This document shows, in pieces, positions 30,536 through 41,774 of a stretch of DNA of 64,000 nucleotides. The notes below the pieces were generated by a model. That model had not been told where the DNA came from. It did no database searches and saw only the letters and a program-made list of their open reading frames with translations. Origin of the DNA: Burkholderia seminalis DSM 23518 (GTDB taxonomy: Bacteria; Pseudomonadota; Gammaproteobacteria; Burkholderiales; Burkholderiaceae); contig NZ_CADFDK010000003.1 in NCBI RefSeq assembly GCF_902832885.1, forward strand, positions 558,001 to 622,000. The letters are read 5' to 3'. The position numbers were made by a program, and so were the translations under genes. Positions within the stretch are counted from its first letter, which is position 1. The number at the start of each line of letters is the position of its first letter.

Positions 30536-31396
30536 TTACGGCGTGACGTCGGTCTTGAACCACTTGTCGGCGAGCTTCTTCACCGTGCCGTCCGCGAGCG
30601 CCGCGCCGATCGCCGTATCGAACTTCGTCTTCAGGTCGGCATCCTGCTTGCGGAACGCAAGCCCTTCGCCCGGCCCCCAGATCGGCCCGCCGAGCTTCGG
30701 ACCCGCGAGCACGATCGACGCGTTGTCCTTCTTCGCGTTGTTCGCCGCGTAGTACGTGACGTCGTCGAACGATGCGTCGATGCGCCCGGCGACGAGGTCG
30801 AGATCGCGCTCGGGGGAGGTCTTGTACACGCGAATCGACGCGATGTCCTTGAAGCTGTCGTTGATGAATTTCGTGTAGACGGTGCCCGACTGGATGCCGA
30901 TCGTCTTGCCCTTCAGCTGCTTGCGCAGCGCGTCGACGGTGGGCTTGTCCGCGTTGGCGTCGCCCGTCAGCTTGACGATCGGCGCGCCGGGCGCGGCCTT
31001 CGGCAGGATCTTGGTGTCGGTGACGGCGAACGTCGCGGGCGTCGCCGCGTACGGACGCGAGAACAGCAGGATCTTTTCGCGGTCCGGCGTGATGGAAATC
31101 GCATCCATCAGGATATCGAACTTGCCGGCCTGCAGGCCGGGGATCATCCCGTCCCAGTCCTGCGCGACCATGTTGCACTGCACCTTGATCCGTTCGCACA
31201 CGTTGGCGAGCAGCTCCGGTTCGAAACCGCCCAGCTTGCCGCCGGGCAGCGTGAGGTTCCAGGGTGCGTAGCCGCCTTCGAGCGCGACCGTCACCGTTTT
31301 CCATTCCTTGGCCTGCACGGGAGCCGCGAGCGTTGCCGCCGCGGCCGCGATGATGCCGATCGTCCTGAGTGCCCAGTTGATGCGCTTGCCGTTCAC
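30536..31396 (-). CDS. Family 3 periplasmic solute-binding protein
   Basis: I choose the GTG at 31396 because AAGGAG lies eight bases before it and the product then begins with a clean signal peptide (GKRINWALRTIGIIAAAAATLAAPVQA-KEWKTV); the longer ATG forms add unlikely sequence. 286 residues with the SBP family 3 pattern: VALEGGYAPWNLTLPGGKLGGFEPELL, QDWDGMIPGLQAGKFDILMDAISITPDREKILLFSRPYA, and IGIQSGTVYTKFIND. These bind amino acids and betaine-like compounds; the ligand is presumably the substrate of the lyase downstream. It is the first gene of the operon. Confidence 0.9.
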   Translation of the reverse strand: MNGKRINWALRTIGIIAAAAATLAAPVQAKEWKTVTVALEGGYAPWNLTLPGGKLGGFEPELLANVCERIKVQCNMVAQDWDGMIPGLQAGKFDILMDAISITPDREKILLFSRPYAATPATFAVTDTKILPKAAPGAPIVKLTGDANADKPTVDALRKQLKGKTIGIQSGTVYTKFINDSFKDIASIRVYKTSPERDLDLVAGRIDASFDDVTYYAANNAKKDNASIVLAGPKLGGPIWGPGEGLAFRKQDADLKTKFDTAIGAALADGTVKKLADKWFKTDVTP

Positions 31397-31451
31397 GAGA
31401 TTTCTCCTTGCGTTGAAGTTCGCCATCCCTTCGGTGCAGCAAGCCGCCTCA

Positions 31452-31468
31452 GGAATTTGTCTATACAA
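31452..31468. promoter_or_regulatory. Candidate GntR/HutC-type operator upstream of the binding-protein gene
   Basis: GGAATTTGTCTATACAA contains TTGT-N4-ACAA (31457-31468), close to the TTGTATATACAA-like sites bound by HutC-type regulators. It lies about 60 bp upstream of the operon's first gene, where a repressor would block transcription. Assignment to the operon's own GntR regulator is inference. Confidence 0.6.
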
Positions 31469-31621
31469 GCATGCAAGAAGAAAAACGGCGATACAAGCGA
31501 TGATCAAAAAAAACCGGGGAAACGCGGGAAATCCCCTAATTTCAAGGCTTTCATGTGCCCCATCGAAGAGAATTCGGGCACGGGTTTGGTGCAGTTCGTG
31601 CAGATCAATCGCAAGGATGAC

Positions 31622-31633
31622 TAGACAAATTCC
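31622..31633. promoter_or_regulatory. Second copy of the operator arm in inverse orientation
   Basis: TAGACAAATTCC is the exact reverse complement of GGAATTTGTCTA at 31452-31463. A perfect 12-bp match 160 bp away in the same upstream region is unlikely by chance and suggests a second, distal regulator contact that could support looping. Confidence 0.5.
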
Positions 31634-32032
31634 GGATTCGATCGGCATCGCCGCTGCCGCGCGACGAGCCATTTCCGTCGATCCGATTCGCTATGCGCGC
31701 GCGATTAAAAGCAGTTGGTCGCCAGGGCTGACGTCACGCGTCGAATGTGCGCCAACGCTCACCCCGTGTATCAACACGGCTTCGATCCAGTGCCGCTCGT
31801 TGTCGGGTTGTGTGCATGCCGATGCGGAGCGGTCCGGGCTCCCGAAGGTGGAAGCCTGAACCGGCCCGACTGCAAATCCTTCGATCGCTCGATCGGCTTG
31901 CGCTTGCCGATCGATCCGGCACGGACGACATCGCGTACCGGACGGCACATCCGTGAACAGGCTTCCGGAAAACCTCGGCAGCGGGCATTTCAATCCCGGT
32001 ATTTCGTTGCACTCGCCCGTGAATGGCCAGTT
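31634..32032. other. Intergenic region without a supported gene
   Basis: About 400 bp between the second operator-like site and the first small exported gene. Short open frames exist on both strands but none has a ribosome site, family-like sequence or consistent codon use. Nothing else is supported here. Confidence 0.5.
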
Positions 32033-32260
32033 TCACGTCCTCCCGTTCGGGACGGGCACACCCGCGTTGCCGTCACGATGGTCCGGGGCCGATGCGGACC
32101 GGCATTGCGCCCCATCAGGCGCGCGCGTCGGGTTCAGTTCACGCAGCACGCTGGCGCGGCTGCCGTCGTCATTCGGCAATTGGGGCTGCCCGCGCGCGAA
32201 CGCGGGCGCGACCGCCGCCGCGAGCAGCGCGGCGATCGCCAGTCGGGAAAAGCTTTTCAT
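32033..32260 (-). CDS. Small exported protein
   Basis: 75 residues: MKSFSRLAIAALLAAAVAPAFA is a convincing Sec signal, leaving a mature part of about 53 residues rich in Pro, Arg and Asp. GGGGAG lies just before the ATG. The short SRASVLREL phrase recalls the N-terminal helix of DUF4148 proteins common in Burkholderia, but the rest does not, and it may be a truncated or frameshifted relative of its upstream neighbour. Fifteen bp separate the two genes. Function unknown. Confidence 0.6.
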   Translation of the reverse strand: MKSFSRLAIAALLAAAVAPAFARGQPQLPNDDGSRASVLRELNPTRAPDGAQCRSASAPDHRDGNAGVPVPNGRT

Positions 32261-32275
32261 CGCCCGACTCCCCGC

Positions 32276-32554
32276 TTACTGCGCGCTGGCGGCCGGTACG
32301 GACACCGACGCGGTCGCCGTGCTCTGCTCGCCATGCGCAATTGCATAGAGTTCGCGATTGCGCGCGATCGTCTGCGTGCTCGGCGGATAGTCCCAGTTCG
32401 ACGTCGGCACGGTGCCGTCACGCTGTGCCTGAACGAGATCGGCGATCACGTCGGCGCGGGTCGGACCCGATGACGACGTCTGTGCGAAAGCGGCCATCGG
32501 CGTGCCGATGGCGAGGGCGAGCAGCGCGGCAGCTGCGATCAATCTGCGATTCAT
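32276..32554 (-). CDS. DUF4148-like small exported protein
   Basis: 92 residues: signal peptide MNRRLIAAAALLALAIGTPMAAFA, then SGPTRADVIADLVQAQRDGTVPTSNWDYPPSTQ, the TRAxVxAELxQxxxxG...Y-P pattern of DUF4148 proteins, which are abundant, small and exported in Burkholderia. I start it at MNRR rather than the upstream in-frame Met, which would put extra charged residues before the signal. It is probably co-transcribed with the 75-residue protein. Function of the family is not known. Confidence 0.75.
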   Translation of the reverse strand: MNRRLIAAAALLALAIGTPMAAFAQTSSSGPTRADVIADLVQAQRDGTVPTSNWDYPPSTQTIARNRELYAIAHGEQSTATASVSVPAASAQ

Positions 32555-33085
32555 GATGAAACTCCCCAGAACGGTTCGATGAGGACGCATCGTCGATGCG
32601 CCGCCGGCGGAACCGCGGATGCGATTCGCCGCCTGACGCTTTCATTCTGGTGATCGCGACCGGCACGACGCTGACGCCCGGATGACAATCCTGAAATCCG
32701 CCGCATCGCGCGCAGGTTCACGACGACGATAATCGACCTGCGCGGGCTGGCCGATCGGCGGCGGTACCCGAACGCGCGCCAATGCGAAACCGGCACCCGC
32801 CCGAAGACGGCCTGTCCTTCGTCACGCCGTCCGCCCGGGCGCGGCCGGCCAACGTCGGCGTGCTGGCCGAGTTCTTCGTCGCGAAGCTGACCGCGACCGG
32901 GTGGCGCGCCGGCAGCGTGTCGGGCCGCCCGACGATCAGCCGGCCGAGCGGGACGATCGACTGCCGCAGCCGGTCGGCGGGCAGGCTCGCGAGCGCGGCG
33001 CGAGACGCGGCAGGCACCGGGTCCACGAAATTGACGTCCGGACGGAAGCACGGCGACACGATCGCATCGAAGATGCGGTGGCACG
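32555..33085. other. Region without an intact gene, probably decayed
   Basis: No frame with family-like sequence and a ribosome site was found. A minus-strand frame at 32718-33059 has protein-like composition (FRPDVNFVDPVPAASRAALASLP) and may be a remnant, but I do not recognise it. The following 950 bp hold two clearly broken genes, so this is probably part of the same decaying segment. Confidence 0.4.
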
Positions 33086-33430
33086 ATGCTGCCGGCCGCG
33101 CAGGCGCGCTTCGAGAATGCGGCGCCCGCGCGCCGCCCGTTCGACCATGGCGCGTTCTTCGCGACCGGCATCTTCGTGATGGCGTTGACGGCGATCGGCC
33201 TCGACTCGACGACCACCGCGATCGCGTCGCTGCGCGAACGCAATACGTTCAAGCTGTACGTGTGCTTACCCGTCTCGCGCGGATGGCGATGATCGCGCTG
33301 CAGGCGCTCGTGCTCATGACGGTCGCGCGCAGTCGCTCACGGCCGCCGAACTCGCGTGCAACGTCACCGACTACCCGCTGCCGTTCTTCAGCGACCTGAC
33401 GATCCCGATGCACGACGCGTCGCCACGCTG
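33086..33430 (+). pseudogene. Remnant of an ABC-2-type permease gene
   Basis: Three consecutive pieces in three different frames read like one protein: HGAFFATGIFVMALTAIGLDSTTTAIASLRERNTFKLYVCLPVSRGW, then AMIALQALVLMTVARS, then CNVTDYPLPFFSDLTIPMHD. The SLRERNTFK-L block and the PFFSDLTIPM block resemble ABC-2 family permeases, where they flank membrane helices. At least two frameshifts and loss of the 5' part make it non-functional. Confidence 0.6.
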
Positions 33431-33452
33431 TTTCGACGAAGGAAAGACACCA

Positions 33453-34036
33453 ATGACATCGAGCAATCCCATAACCGGCTACCTGCTGCACGCAAGCAAC
33501 CTCCTGCCCTCGATCGTGCTCCTGTTCTACGGGCGGCTCCGCCCCGCCCAGCCGGACCTGCGCGGGACGCACGCGTTCCTGATCGGCGACATGCTCGCGC
33601 TCGTGCACGGCGCCTGGCCGATCCGTCGCGCGAAACGCAACAGCATCGCGATCGGCATCGACCTGTTCTTCGTGATCGGCGCGGCGCTGGCGCTGGTGTC
33701 GCCGGCAGGTAGCCGTCTGTGGGGCGACTGTGGAGCGAGGAACTCGGGCTGGCCGCGACGCCCGTCCGCGTGCTGGTGGTCGGCATCATGCGTACCGCGT
33801 GGCCGGACGGCGGTTTCGTCGACGGCACGTTCGTCGACCATGCGCGTGCACGCTCGCTGTCGCTCGTGCTGCTCGCCGTCACGGCCGTCGCGCTCGCGGT
33901 GTCGATCACGATGCGGCACAGCCCGCTGTGGGGCGGCGTCGGGCCGGTCAATATCGCGTACGCGCAGCGGCAGCTTGCCGCCGCCGTCCCGCACGCCGTC
34001 GACCCGCCGGGCCTGATCGGACGGGTCCGCTACTGA
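33453..34036 (+). pseudogene. Membrane protein gene broken by a frameshift
   Basis: The first part starts with a good ribosome site (AAGGA) at MTSSNPITGYLLHASN and continues through hydrophobic stretches (LLPSIVLLFYG, SIAIGIDLFFVIGAALALVSPAGS) to about 33712. The other half, LWSEELGLAATPVRVLVVGIMRT...LVLLAVTAVALAVSITMRH, is in a different frame and runs to 34036. The join needs one frameshift near 33712-33722. The family is not recognised; several membrane helices are evident. Confidence 0.6.
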
Positions 34037-34193
34037 CACGCCGGTTCGCGGCGCCACGGAGAATGTCGCATGACGTTTCGACAGCCGCGCGGCCCGGGCA
34101 CCGCGTCCGAACCGGACGCCGATCCCCGGCTTGCCGGCATCCGGGCCACGCTGTCCGATTCGGGGCGGTCGTGAACGTGCGCGGCGTGGCTGA

Positions 34194-34222
34194 CGTGATC
34201 ACGCCGCCGCCGCACGATCACG
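34194..34222. terminator. Possible hairpin after the TRAP operon
   Basis: CGTGATC (34194-34200) pairs with GATCACG (34216-34222), 15-base loop, starting five bases beyond the dctM stop at 34227 in the direction of transcription. No T-run; weak support from position only. Confidence 0.3.
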
Positions 34223-34226
34223 CGCG

Positions 34227-35579
34227 TCAGAACACCGCGTGCCCGCTGATCAGGCTCGGCAGCCAGGTCGAGAAAAACGGCATGTACGTGACGATGTTGA
34301 TCGCACTGAAGATCGCGAGGTAGTACGGCCACGCCATCTTCGTGGTCTCGCCGATCGACACGTTGCCGATCGCGCAGCCGACGAACTGCACCGACCCGAT
34401 CGGCGGATGCACGAGGCCGAGCGAGCAGTTCAGCAGCAGCATGATCCCGAACTGCACCGGCCCGACGCCGCACGCCATCGCGATCGGCAGGAACAGCGGT
34501 GTCGTGATCAGGATGTGCGCGGCCATGTCGACGAACGTGCCGAGAAACACCTGGATGATGTTGATGTACAGCAGCATCAGCCACGGCGCGGCGGTCGACT
34601 GCTTGAGTAGCCCTTCGATCGCATCCGGAATCTCCAGGTACGACATCTGGAAGCGCAGCATGTTGGACACCGCGATCAGCAGCAGCACGACGCCCGTCGT
34701 GCGCGCCGCATGCGACAGCGCGCGGCGCAGCTTCGCGGCCGTCAGCGTGCGGTAGACGAGCGCGGTCAGCACGAGCGAGTACACGACGGCGATCGCGGCC
34801 GCTTCGGTCGCGGTGGCGATGCCCTTCGCGACGCACACGAGGATGATCGCGATCACCATCAGCCCGGGCACCGCGCCGACGAAGCTGCGCAGCACCGCAT
34901 ACCAGCCGGGAAACGCGGGCAGCGCGGACGAGCCGTCCTCGCGGCGCGGGTAGCCGTGACGCACGGCCTGCCAGTACGCGGCGGCGAGCACGAAGCCCAT
35001 CACCCACAGCACCGGCAGCAGCCCCGAGAACAGCAGGTCGCCGATCGACACGCCGCTCACCGGCTGGCCGTGCAGCATGCCGGTGATGCCCTGCGCGGCG
35101 AACGCGTAGATGATCATGTTGGTCGACGTCGGCATCAGCGCGCCGGCGAGCGACGCGTGCGTCGTCACGTTGACCGCGTACGCGGCGCTGTAGCCTTCGC
35201 GCTTCATCAGCGGAATCACCACGCCGCCCATCGCGGACGTATCGGCGGTCGGCGAGCCCGACACGCCGCCGAACAGCGTGCACGCGACGACGTTCGCCAT
35301 CCCGAGGCCGCCGCGGAAATGGCCGACGGTCGCCTGCGCGAAGCGCAGGATCCGGTCCGCGATGCCGCCGTGCAGCATCAGTTCGCCGGAGAAGATGAAG
35401 AACGGCACCGCGAGGAACGAGAACGCGTTCATCCCCGAGATCATCGCCTGCATCGCGGTCGCGATCGGCAGGCCTTCGACCATGTAGGTCAGCACGCAGG
35501 CTATCCCGAGCGCGAACGACACGGGCACGCCGAGGACGAGAAAAATCAGAAAACTGACGGACAGGATCGCGAGTTCCAT
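34227..35579 (-). CDS. dctM: TRAP transporter large permease (DctM)
   Basis: 450 residues, about 12 hydrophobic helices. Family hallmarks: VPFFIFSGELMLHGGIADRILRFAQATVGHFRGGLGMANVVACTLFGGVSGSPTADTSAMGGVVIPLMKREGY near residues 50-125, and a late PIGSVQFVGCAIG block. The start at MELAILSVSFLIF puts the first helix at the N terminus, with four bases from the dctQ stop. It is the transport channel of a sodium-coupled TRAP system. Confidence 0.95.
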   Translation of the reverse strand: MELAILSVSFLIFLVLGVPVSFALGIACVLTYMVEGLPIATAMQAMISGMNAFSFLAVPFFIFSGELMLHGGIADRILRFAQATVGHFRGGLGMANVVACTLFGGVSGSPTADTSAMGGVVIPLMKREGYSAAYAVNVTTHASLAGALMPTSTNMIIYAFAAQGITGMLHGQPVSGVSIGDLLFSGLLPVLWVMGFVLAAAYWQAVRHGYPRREDGSSALPAFPGWYAVLRSFVGAVPGLMVIAIILVCVAKGIATATEAAAIAVVYSLVLTALVYRTLTAAKLRRALSHAARTTGVVLLLIAVSNMLRFQMSYLEIPDAIEGLLKQSTAAPWLMLLYINIIQVFLGTFVDMAAHILITTPLFLPIAMACGVGPVQFGIMLLLNCSLGLVHPPIGSVQFVGCAIGNVSIGETTKMAWPYYLAIFSAINIVTYMPFFSTWLPSLISGHAVF

Positions 35580-35583
35580 GGCG

Positions 35584-37694
<2,111 letters not shown>

Positions 37695-38882
37695 TCACGG
37701 CGAGCGCCTGAAATAATGCTGCGCCAGCGCGACCCAATAGAGGACGCCCGCCGGAATGATGTCGTCGTTGAAGTCGTATTTCGGGTGATGCAGCGACGGG
37801 GCATCCGTTCCGGCCGGCGCATTGCCGATCAGCACGTAAGCGCCGGGCCGCTCTTCCAGCATGAAGCCGAAGTCTTCGGACGTCATGTTCGGCGGCACGT
37901 CGCGCAACAGGCGGTCGTCGCCGAACGTGTCGCGAACGACCGTTTCGCACAGCGCCGTCTCGGCCGGCGTGTTGACGGTCGCCGGATAGTACTGGAAGAA
38001 CTCGACATCGACCTGCGCCCCATGCGCGGCGGCCAGCCCTTCGCATACGAGCCGGACATCGCGCTGCAGCCGTTGCTGCAATTCGGACGACAGCGTGCGA
38101 ATCGTCCCGCGCAGCTCCGCGCTGTCCGGAATGACGTTGTCCGTCGTGCCCGCCTGGAACATGCAGACGGAAATGACGGCCGGATCGACCGGATCCTTGT
38201 GCCGCGCGGCGATGGTCTGGCACTGCAGCACCATCGCGCACGCGAGCGGCACCGGATCGATGCCCAGGTGCGGTTGAGCCGCGTGCGCGCCCTTGCCGGT
38301 GACCGTGATCCGGAAACGGGAACCCGCGGCCATGATCGGGCCGGTGCGCATCCCGAAATGCCCGGCCGGCAGGCCGGGCCAGTTGTGCATGCCGAATACG
38401 GCTTCCGTCGGGTAGCGATCGAACAGCCCGTCGTCGATCATCTTGCGCGCGCCCGCGCCGCCCTCTTCCCCGGGCTGAAACACGAAATGCACGGCGCCCG
38501 GCAGCTGCGGCAAGTCCTTCAGGATGCGCGCGGCGCCGAGCAGCATGACGGTATGGCCGTCGTGCCCGCACGCATGCATGATTCCGTGCGTGCACGACGC
38601 ATGCGCGAAGTCGTTCGCTTCGTGAATCGGCAATGCATCCAGATCCGCGCGCAGCACGATGCCGCGGCGCGGGTCCGCGCCGGGCAGGCTCGCGACGACG
38701 CCCGTGCCGCCGAGCCCGCGCGACACCGCGTAGCCGAGCGCCTCGAGCTCGCGGGCGACGACGTCGGCCGTCCGGTGTTCCTCGAATCGCAGTTCGGGGT
38801 GCGCATGCAGATCGCGGCGCAATGTCGCCCAGTGCGCGTGATGCAGGTCCAGCGACGTGTCGGGGATGACGATGTTTTCCAA
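37695..38882 (-). CDS. M20-family amidohydrolase (hippurate-hydrolase-like)
   Basis: 395 residues if translated from the TTG at 38882, which has AGAGG seven bases upstream; a TTG seven codons earlier is the alternative and no ATG fits. M20D features: RDLHAHPELRFEE, ADLDALPI, metal ligands in GIMHACGHDGHT, the catalytic Glu in QPGEEGGAGA, MHNWPGLPAG and a late His in LHHPKYDFND. The family cleaves N-acyl amino acids or amide conjugates. It is the last gene of the long unidirectional amine-catabolism run, 67 bp after the aldehyde dehydrogenase. Confidence 0.9.
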   Translation of the reverse strand: MENIVIPDTSLDLHHAHWATLRRDLHAHPELRFEEHRTADVVARELEALGYAVSRGLGGTGVVASLPGADPRRGIVLRADLDALPIHEANDFAHASCTHGIMHACGHDGHTVMLLGAARILKDLPQLPGAVHFVFQPGEEGGAGARKMIDDGLFDRYPTEAVFGMHNWPGLPAGHFGMRTGPIMAAGSRFRITVTGKGAHAAQPHLGIDPVPLACAMVLQCQTIAARHKDPVDPAVISVCMFQAGTTDNVIPDSAELRGTIRTLSSELQQRLQRDVRLVCEGLAAAHGAQVDVEFFQYYPATVNTPAETALCETVVRDTFGDDRLLRDVPPNMTSEDFGFMLEERPGAYVLIGNAPAGTDAPSLHHPKYDFNDDIIPAGVLYWVALAQHYFRRSP

Positions 38883-38949
38883 GTCGGCACCTCTGCCAGG
38901 CAAACCGGTTCAAATCGGGACCGCCGCCGCATCGCGTGCGGCGACAGCT

Positions 38950-40407
38950 TCAGTCGTCGAATCCGAGGATCGACTTGATTTCCATGTATTCCTCCATCCC
39001 TTCGATCCCGTACTCGCGGCCGTTGCCCGACTGCTTGTATCCGCCGAACGGCGCCTGCGGATCCCACGCCGGGTAGTTCAGGTGTACCTGGCCGGCCCGG
39101 ATGCGCGCGGCCACCGCGCGCGCCTGCGCCTTGTCGGTGCCCTGCACATGCGCGCCCAGCCCGTAGACCGTGTCGTTCGCAATGGCGATCGCCTCGTCCA
39201 CGGTATCGTAGGGAAGAATCGCGAGCACCGGACCGAAGATCTCCTGCTGCGCGATCGTCATGTCGGTGCGAACGTCGGAGAAAATCGTCGGCCGCGCATA
39301 AAAGCCCTTGTCGAACCCTTCCGGCCGGCCGGGACCGCCGGCGATCAGCTTCGCCCGTTCGTCGAGGCCCACGTCGATCATCTGCGCGACCCGGCCGAAT
39401 TGCGCGCGATTGGCAAGCGGCCCGTGCGTCGTCGTCTCCGCGAACGGATCGCCGACCACCAGTTTCTGCGCGGCCGCGAGAGCCAGCGCCTCGACCGTGC
39501 CGAGCAGGTTGCGCGGCACGATCATGCGGGTCGGCGCGCTGCACGACTGCCCCATGTTCCGGAACGCGGCGGCCACGCCGGGCGCAATGGCCCGCTGCAG
39601 GTCCGCATCCGGCAAGACGATGTTCGGCGACTTGCCGCCCAGCTCCTGCGCGACGCGCTTGACGGTCGGCGCCGCCGCCTGCGCCACCAGCACGCCGGCA
39701 CGCGTCGAGCCGGTGATCGACACCATGTCGACTTCCGGGTGCGAAGACAGCGCGGCGCCCACCACCGCGCCGTCGCCGCTCACCAGGTTGAATACGCCCA
39801 CGGGCACGCCCGCATCGGCGATCACTTCCGCGAACAGCAGCGCGCTGAGCGGCGACAGCTCGCTGGGTTTCAGCACGACCGTACAGCCGGCCGCGAGCGC
39901 CGGGCCGACCTTCGCCGTGATCTGGTAGATCGGCCAGTTCCACGGCGTGATCAGCGCGCACACGCCGATCGGCTCGCGCACGATCGCGGTCGTTCCCCGC
40001 CGCGAGACGAACGGATAACGCGCGAGATTGTCGCGCGCGACGCGGATATGCTCGGCCGCGAGCGGCACGTGCGCGGCGCGCGCATAGCTGATCGGCGCGC
40101 CCATTTCCGTGGCCAGCGCCGCGGCGAACAGCTCCGCGCGCTCCAGCATCAACGCATGCACGCGATCGAGCAGCGCGGCGCGCGCCTGCGGCGACGTGGC
40201 CGCCCACGGTTCGAAGGCCCTGCGCGCGGCGCTGACGGCCCGGTCGGCGTCACGCGCGTTGCCGAGCGGGATCTCGCACAGTCCGTCTTCGGTGGACGGG
40301 CTGACGACCACGAACCGGTCGCCGCCGTCGGGCACGACCCAGTCGCCGTCGATGAAGAGGCGATCGAGCCTTCCGTTTTGCATCAGGTGAACAACAGGAG
40401 AATTCAT
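38950..40407 (-). CDS. Aldehyde dehydrogenase
   Basis: 485 residues, NAD(P)-dependent ALDH superfamily. ITPWNWPIYQ with Asn157, the cofactor region VVLKPSELSP, ITGSTRAG, the general base Glu255 in QELGGKSPNIV and nucleophile Cys289 in NMGQSCSAPTRM are all present, so it should be active. It overlaps the upstream FAD oxidoreductase by four bases, which ties it to an amine-oxidase step: the oxidase would make an aldehyde and this enzyme the acid. Exact substrate unknown. Confidence 0.93.
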   Translation of the reverse strand: MNSPVVHLMQNGRLDRLFIDGDWVVPDGGDRFVVVSPSTEDGLCEIPLGNARDADRAVSAARRAFEPWAATSPQARAALLDRVHALMLERAELFAAALATEMGAPISYARAAHVPLAAEHIRVARDNLARYPFVSRRGTTAIVREPIGVCALITPWNWPIYQITAKVGPALAAGCTVVLKPSELSPLSALLFAEVIADAGVPVGVFNLVSGDGAVVGAALSSHPEVDMVSITGSTRAGVLVAQAAAPTVKRVAQELGGKSPNIVLPDADLQRAIAPGVAAAFRNMGQSCSAPTRMIVPRNLLGTVEALALAAAQKLVVGDPFAETTTHGPLANRAQFGRVAQMIDVGLDERAKLIAGGPGRPEGFDKGFYARPTIFSDVRTDMTIAQQEIFGPVLAILPYDTVDEAIAIANDTVYGLGAHVQGTDKAQARAVAARIRAGQVHLNYPAWDPQAPFGGYKQSGNGREYGIEGMEEYMEIKSILGFDD

Positions 40408-41681
40408 TGCAGCGTGTCCTTGAGTCGATACCAGGCACCGACGAACGGCAGGAACCAGGGTTTGCCGAAGTGCCCGGGAATGGCCGGCCAGTCGAAGTCT
40501 TTCCAGGGGTTGAGATCCGCGCGCCCGTCCATGATCTCCGCCATCAGCGTGCCCATCAGCGTGGCCATGTGCGTGCCGTGGCCGCTATAGCCCATCGCGT
40601 AGTACACGCCGTCGCGCTCGCCCGCGCGCGGTAGTCGGTTGGCGGTCATGTCGACCATCCCGCCCCAACAGTAGTCGATGCGTACGCCGGCCAGTTCGGG
40701 AAACACGGCGGCCAGCTGCTGCCGCAGGATCGCCCCGCTCTTTTCGTCCGAACGCGGGTTCGACGCGGCGAACCGCGCGCGGCCGCCGAACAGCATCCGG
40801 TTGTCGGGCGTGACGCGAAAGAAATTGACGAAGTTCTTCGTGTCGGTGACCATCCGGCGCGTCGGCAACAGCCGGTCGAGCAGGTCGTCCGGCAACGGCT
40901 CGGTGACGATGATGAACGCACCGACCGGCACGATCCTGCGGCGAATCCAGCCGAACGGGCCGACCTGCGAAATGCCGCTCGCGAGCAGCACCTGGCGCGC
41001 ACGGATCTCGCCGAGCGGCGTACGCGCCGCGTAAGCGCCGCCCGCTTGCCGCTTCAGCCCGAGCACCGGCGCATGCTCGAGGACGTGCGCGCCGCGCGCT
41101 TGCGCGGCGCGTGCCAGGCCGCGCACGTAACGGCCGACGTGCATCCCGGCACTCTTGCCGAACAGCAGCCCGCCGTGATAACGGTCCGAGCCGATCTCGT
41201 CACGCAGCTCGGCTTTCGTCACCATGCGCGTGTCGGGGTCCACGCTCGCCGCGAGCAGTGCCTGACTTCGCGCGAGCTTGTCGTAATGCTCAGGTTTCGC
41301 CGCGAGCTTGAGCTTGCCGCGGCGCACGAAATCGCAATCGATCGACTCCTCCCTGACCAGCCGCTCGACCGTGTCGACGCCTGCGTCGAACGCGCGATAG
41401 AGCCGATTGGCCAGTTCCGTGCCGATGCGCTGCGATAGCGCCGCGTAATCCTGCGCGAAGCCGTTGTTGCACATACCGCCGTTGCGTCCCGATGCCGCCT
41501 GCCCGACGGTGCCCGCCTCGCAGACGATCACGCGCGCCCCTTTCCTGGCCAGCGCCAGTGCGGCCGCCGAGCCGGTGATCCCGCCGCCCACCACCAGCAC
41601 GTCGCAACTGCCGTCGCGCAACGCCGACGAGTTGCTCGCGAATGGCTCCGACGTATCGAGCCAGTAGGAACCGAAACGCAT
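40404..41681 (-). CDS. FAD-dependent amine oxidase, PuuB-like (paralogue 2)
   Basis: 425 residues of the DAO family. FAD-binding GGGITGSAAALALARKGARVIVCEA near residue 30, the cofactor-region motif SGRNGGMCNNG, and the C-terminal YYAMGYSGHGTHMATLMGTLMAE block place it close to gamma-glutamylputrescine oxidase. It is a close paralogue of the gene at 44412-45689: same length, same order of blocks, same WPAIPGHFG...WFLPFVGAWYR ending. The start is four bases into the preceding region's end and its stop overlaps the ALDH start, so oxidase and ALDH are coupled. Confidence 0.9.
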   Translation of the reverse strand: MRFGSYWLDTSEPFASNSSALRDGSCDVLVVGGGITGSAAALALARKGARVIVCEAGTVGQAASGRNGGMCNNGFAQDYAALSQRIGTELANRLYRAFDAGVDTVERLVREESIDCDFVRRGKLKLAAKPEHYDKLARSQALLAASVDPDTRMVTKAELRDEIGSDRYHGGLLFGKSAGMHVGRYVRGLARAAQARGAHVLEHAPVLGLKRQAGGAYAARTPLGEIRARQVLLASGISQVGPFGWIRRRIVPVGAFIIVTEPLPDDLLDRLLPTRRMVTDTKNFVNFFRVTPDNRMLFGGRARFAASNPRSDEKSGAILRQQLAAVFPELAGVRIDYCWGGMVDMTANRLPRAGERDGVYYAMGYSGHGTHMATLMGTLMAEIMDGRADLNPWKDFDWPAIPGHFGKPWFLPFVGAWYRLKDTLQ

Positions 41682-41774
41682 CCGTCACTCCCAGGTGGCC
41701 GCGCCGGACGGTCAGGCCGGCGAAGGTTCGCCGCGCCGGTCCGGCCGCTCGCGTGCGAGCGTCGCGGCCTTGCA

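Noticed and set aside
31691-31993. A minus-strand ORF ending HWIEAVLIHGVSVGAHSTRD...LLLIARA
   Set aside because: The end looks protein-like but there is no ribosome site and no family match; it may be a remnant, too weak to call.
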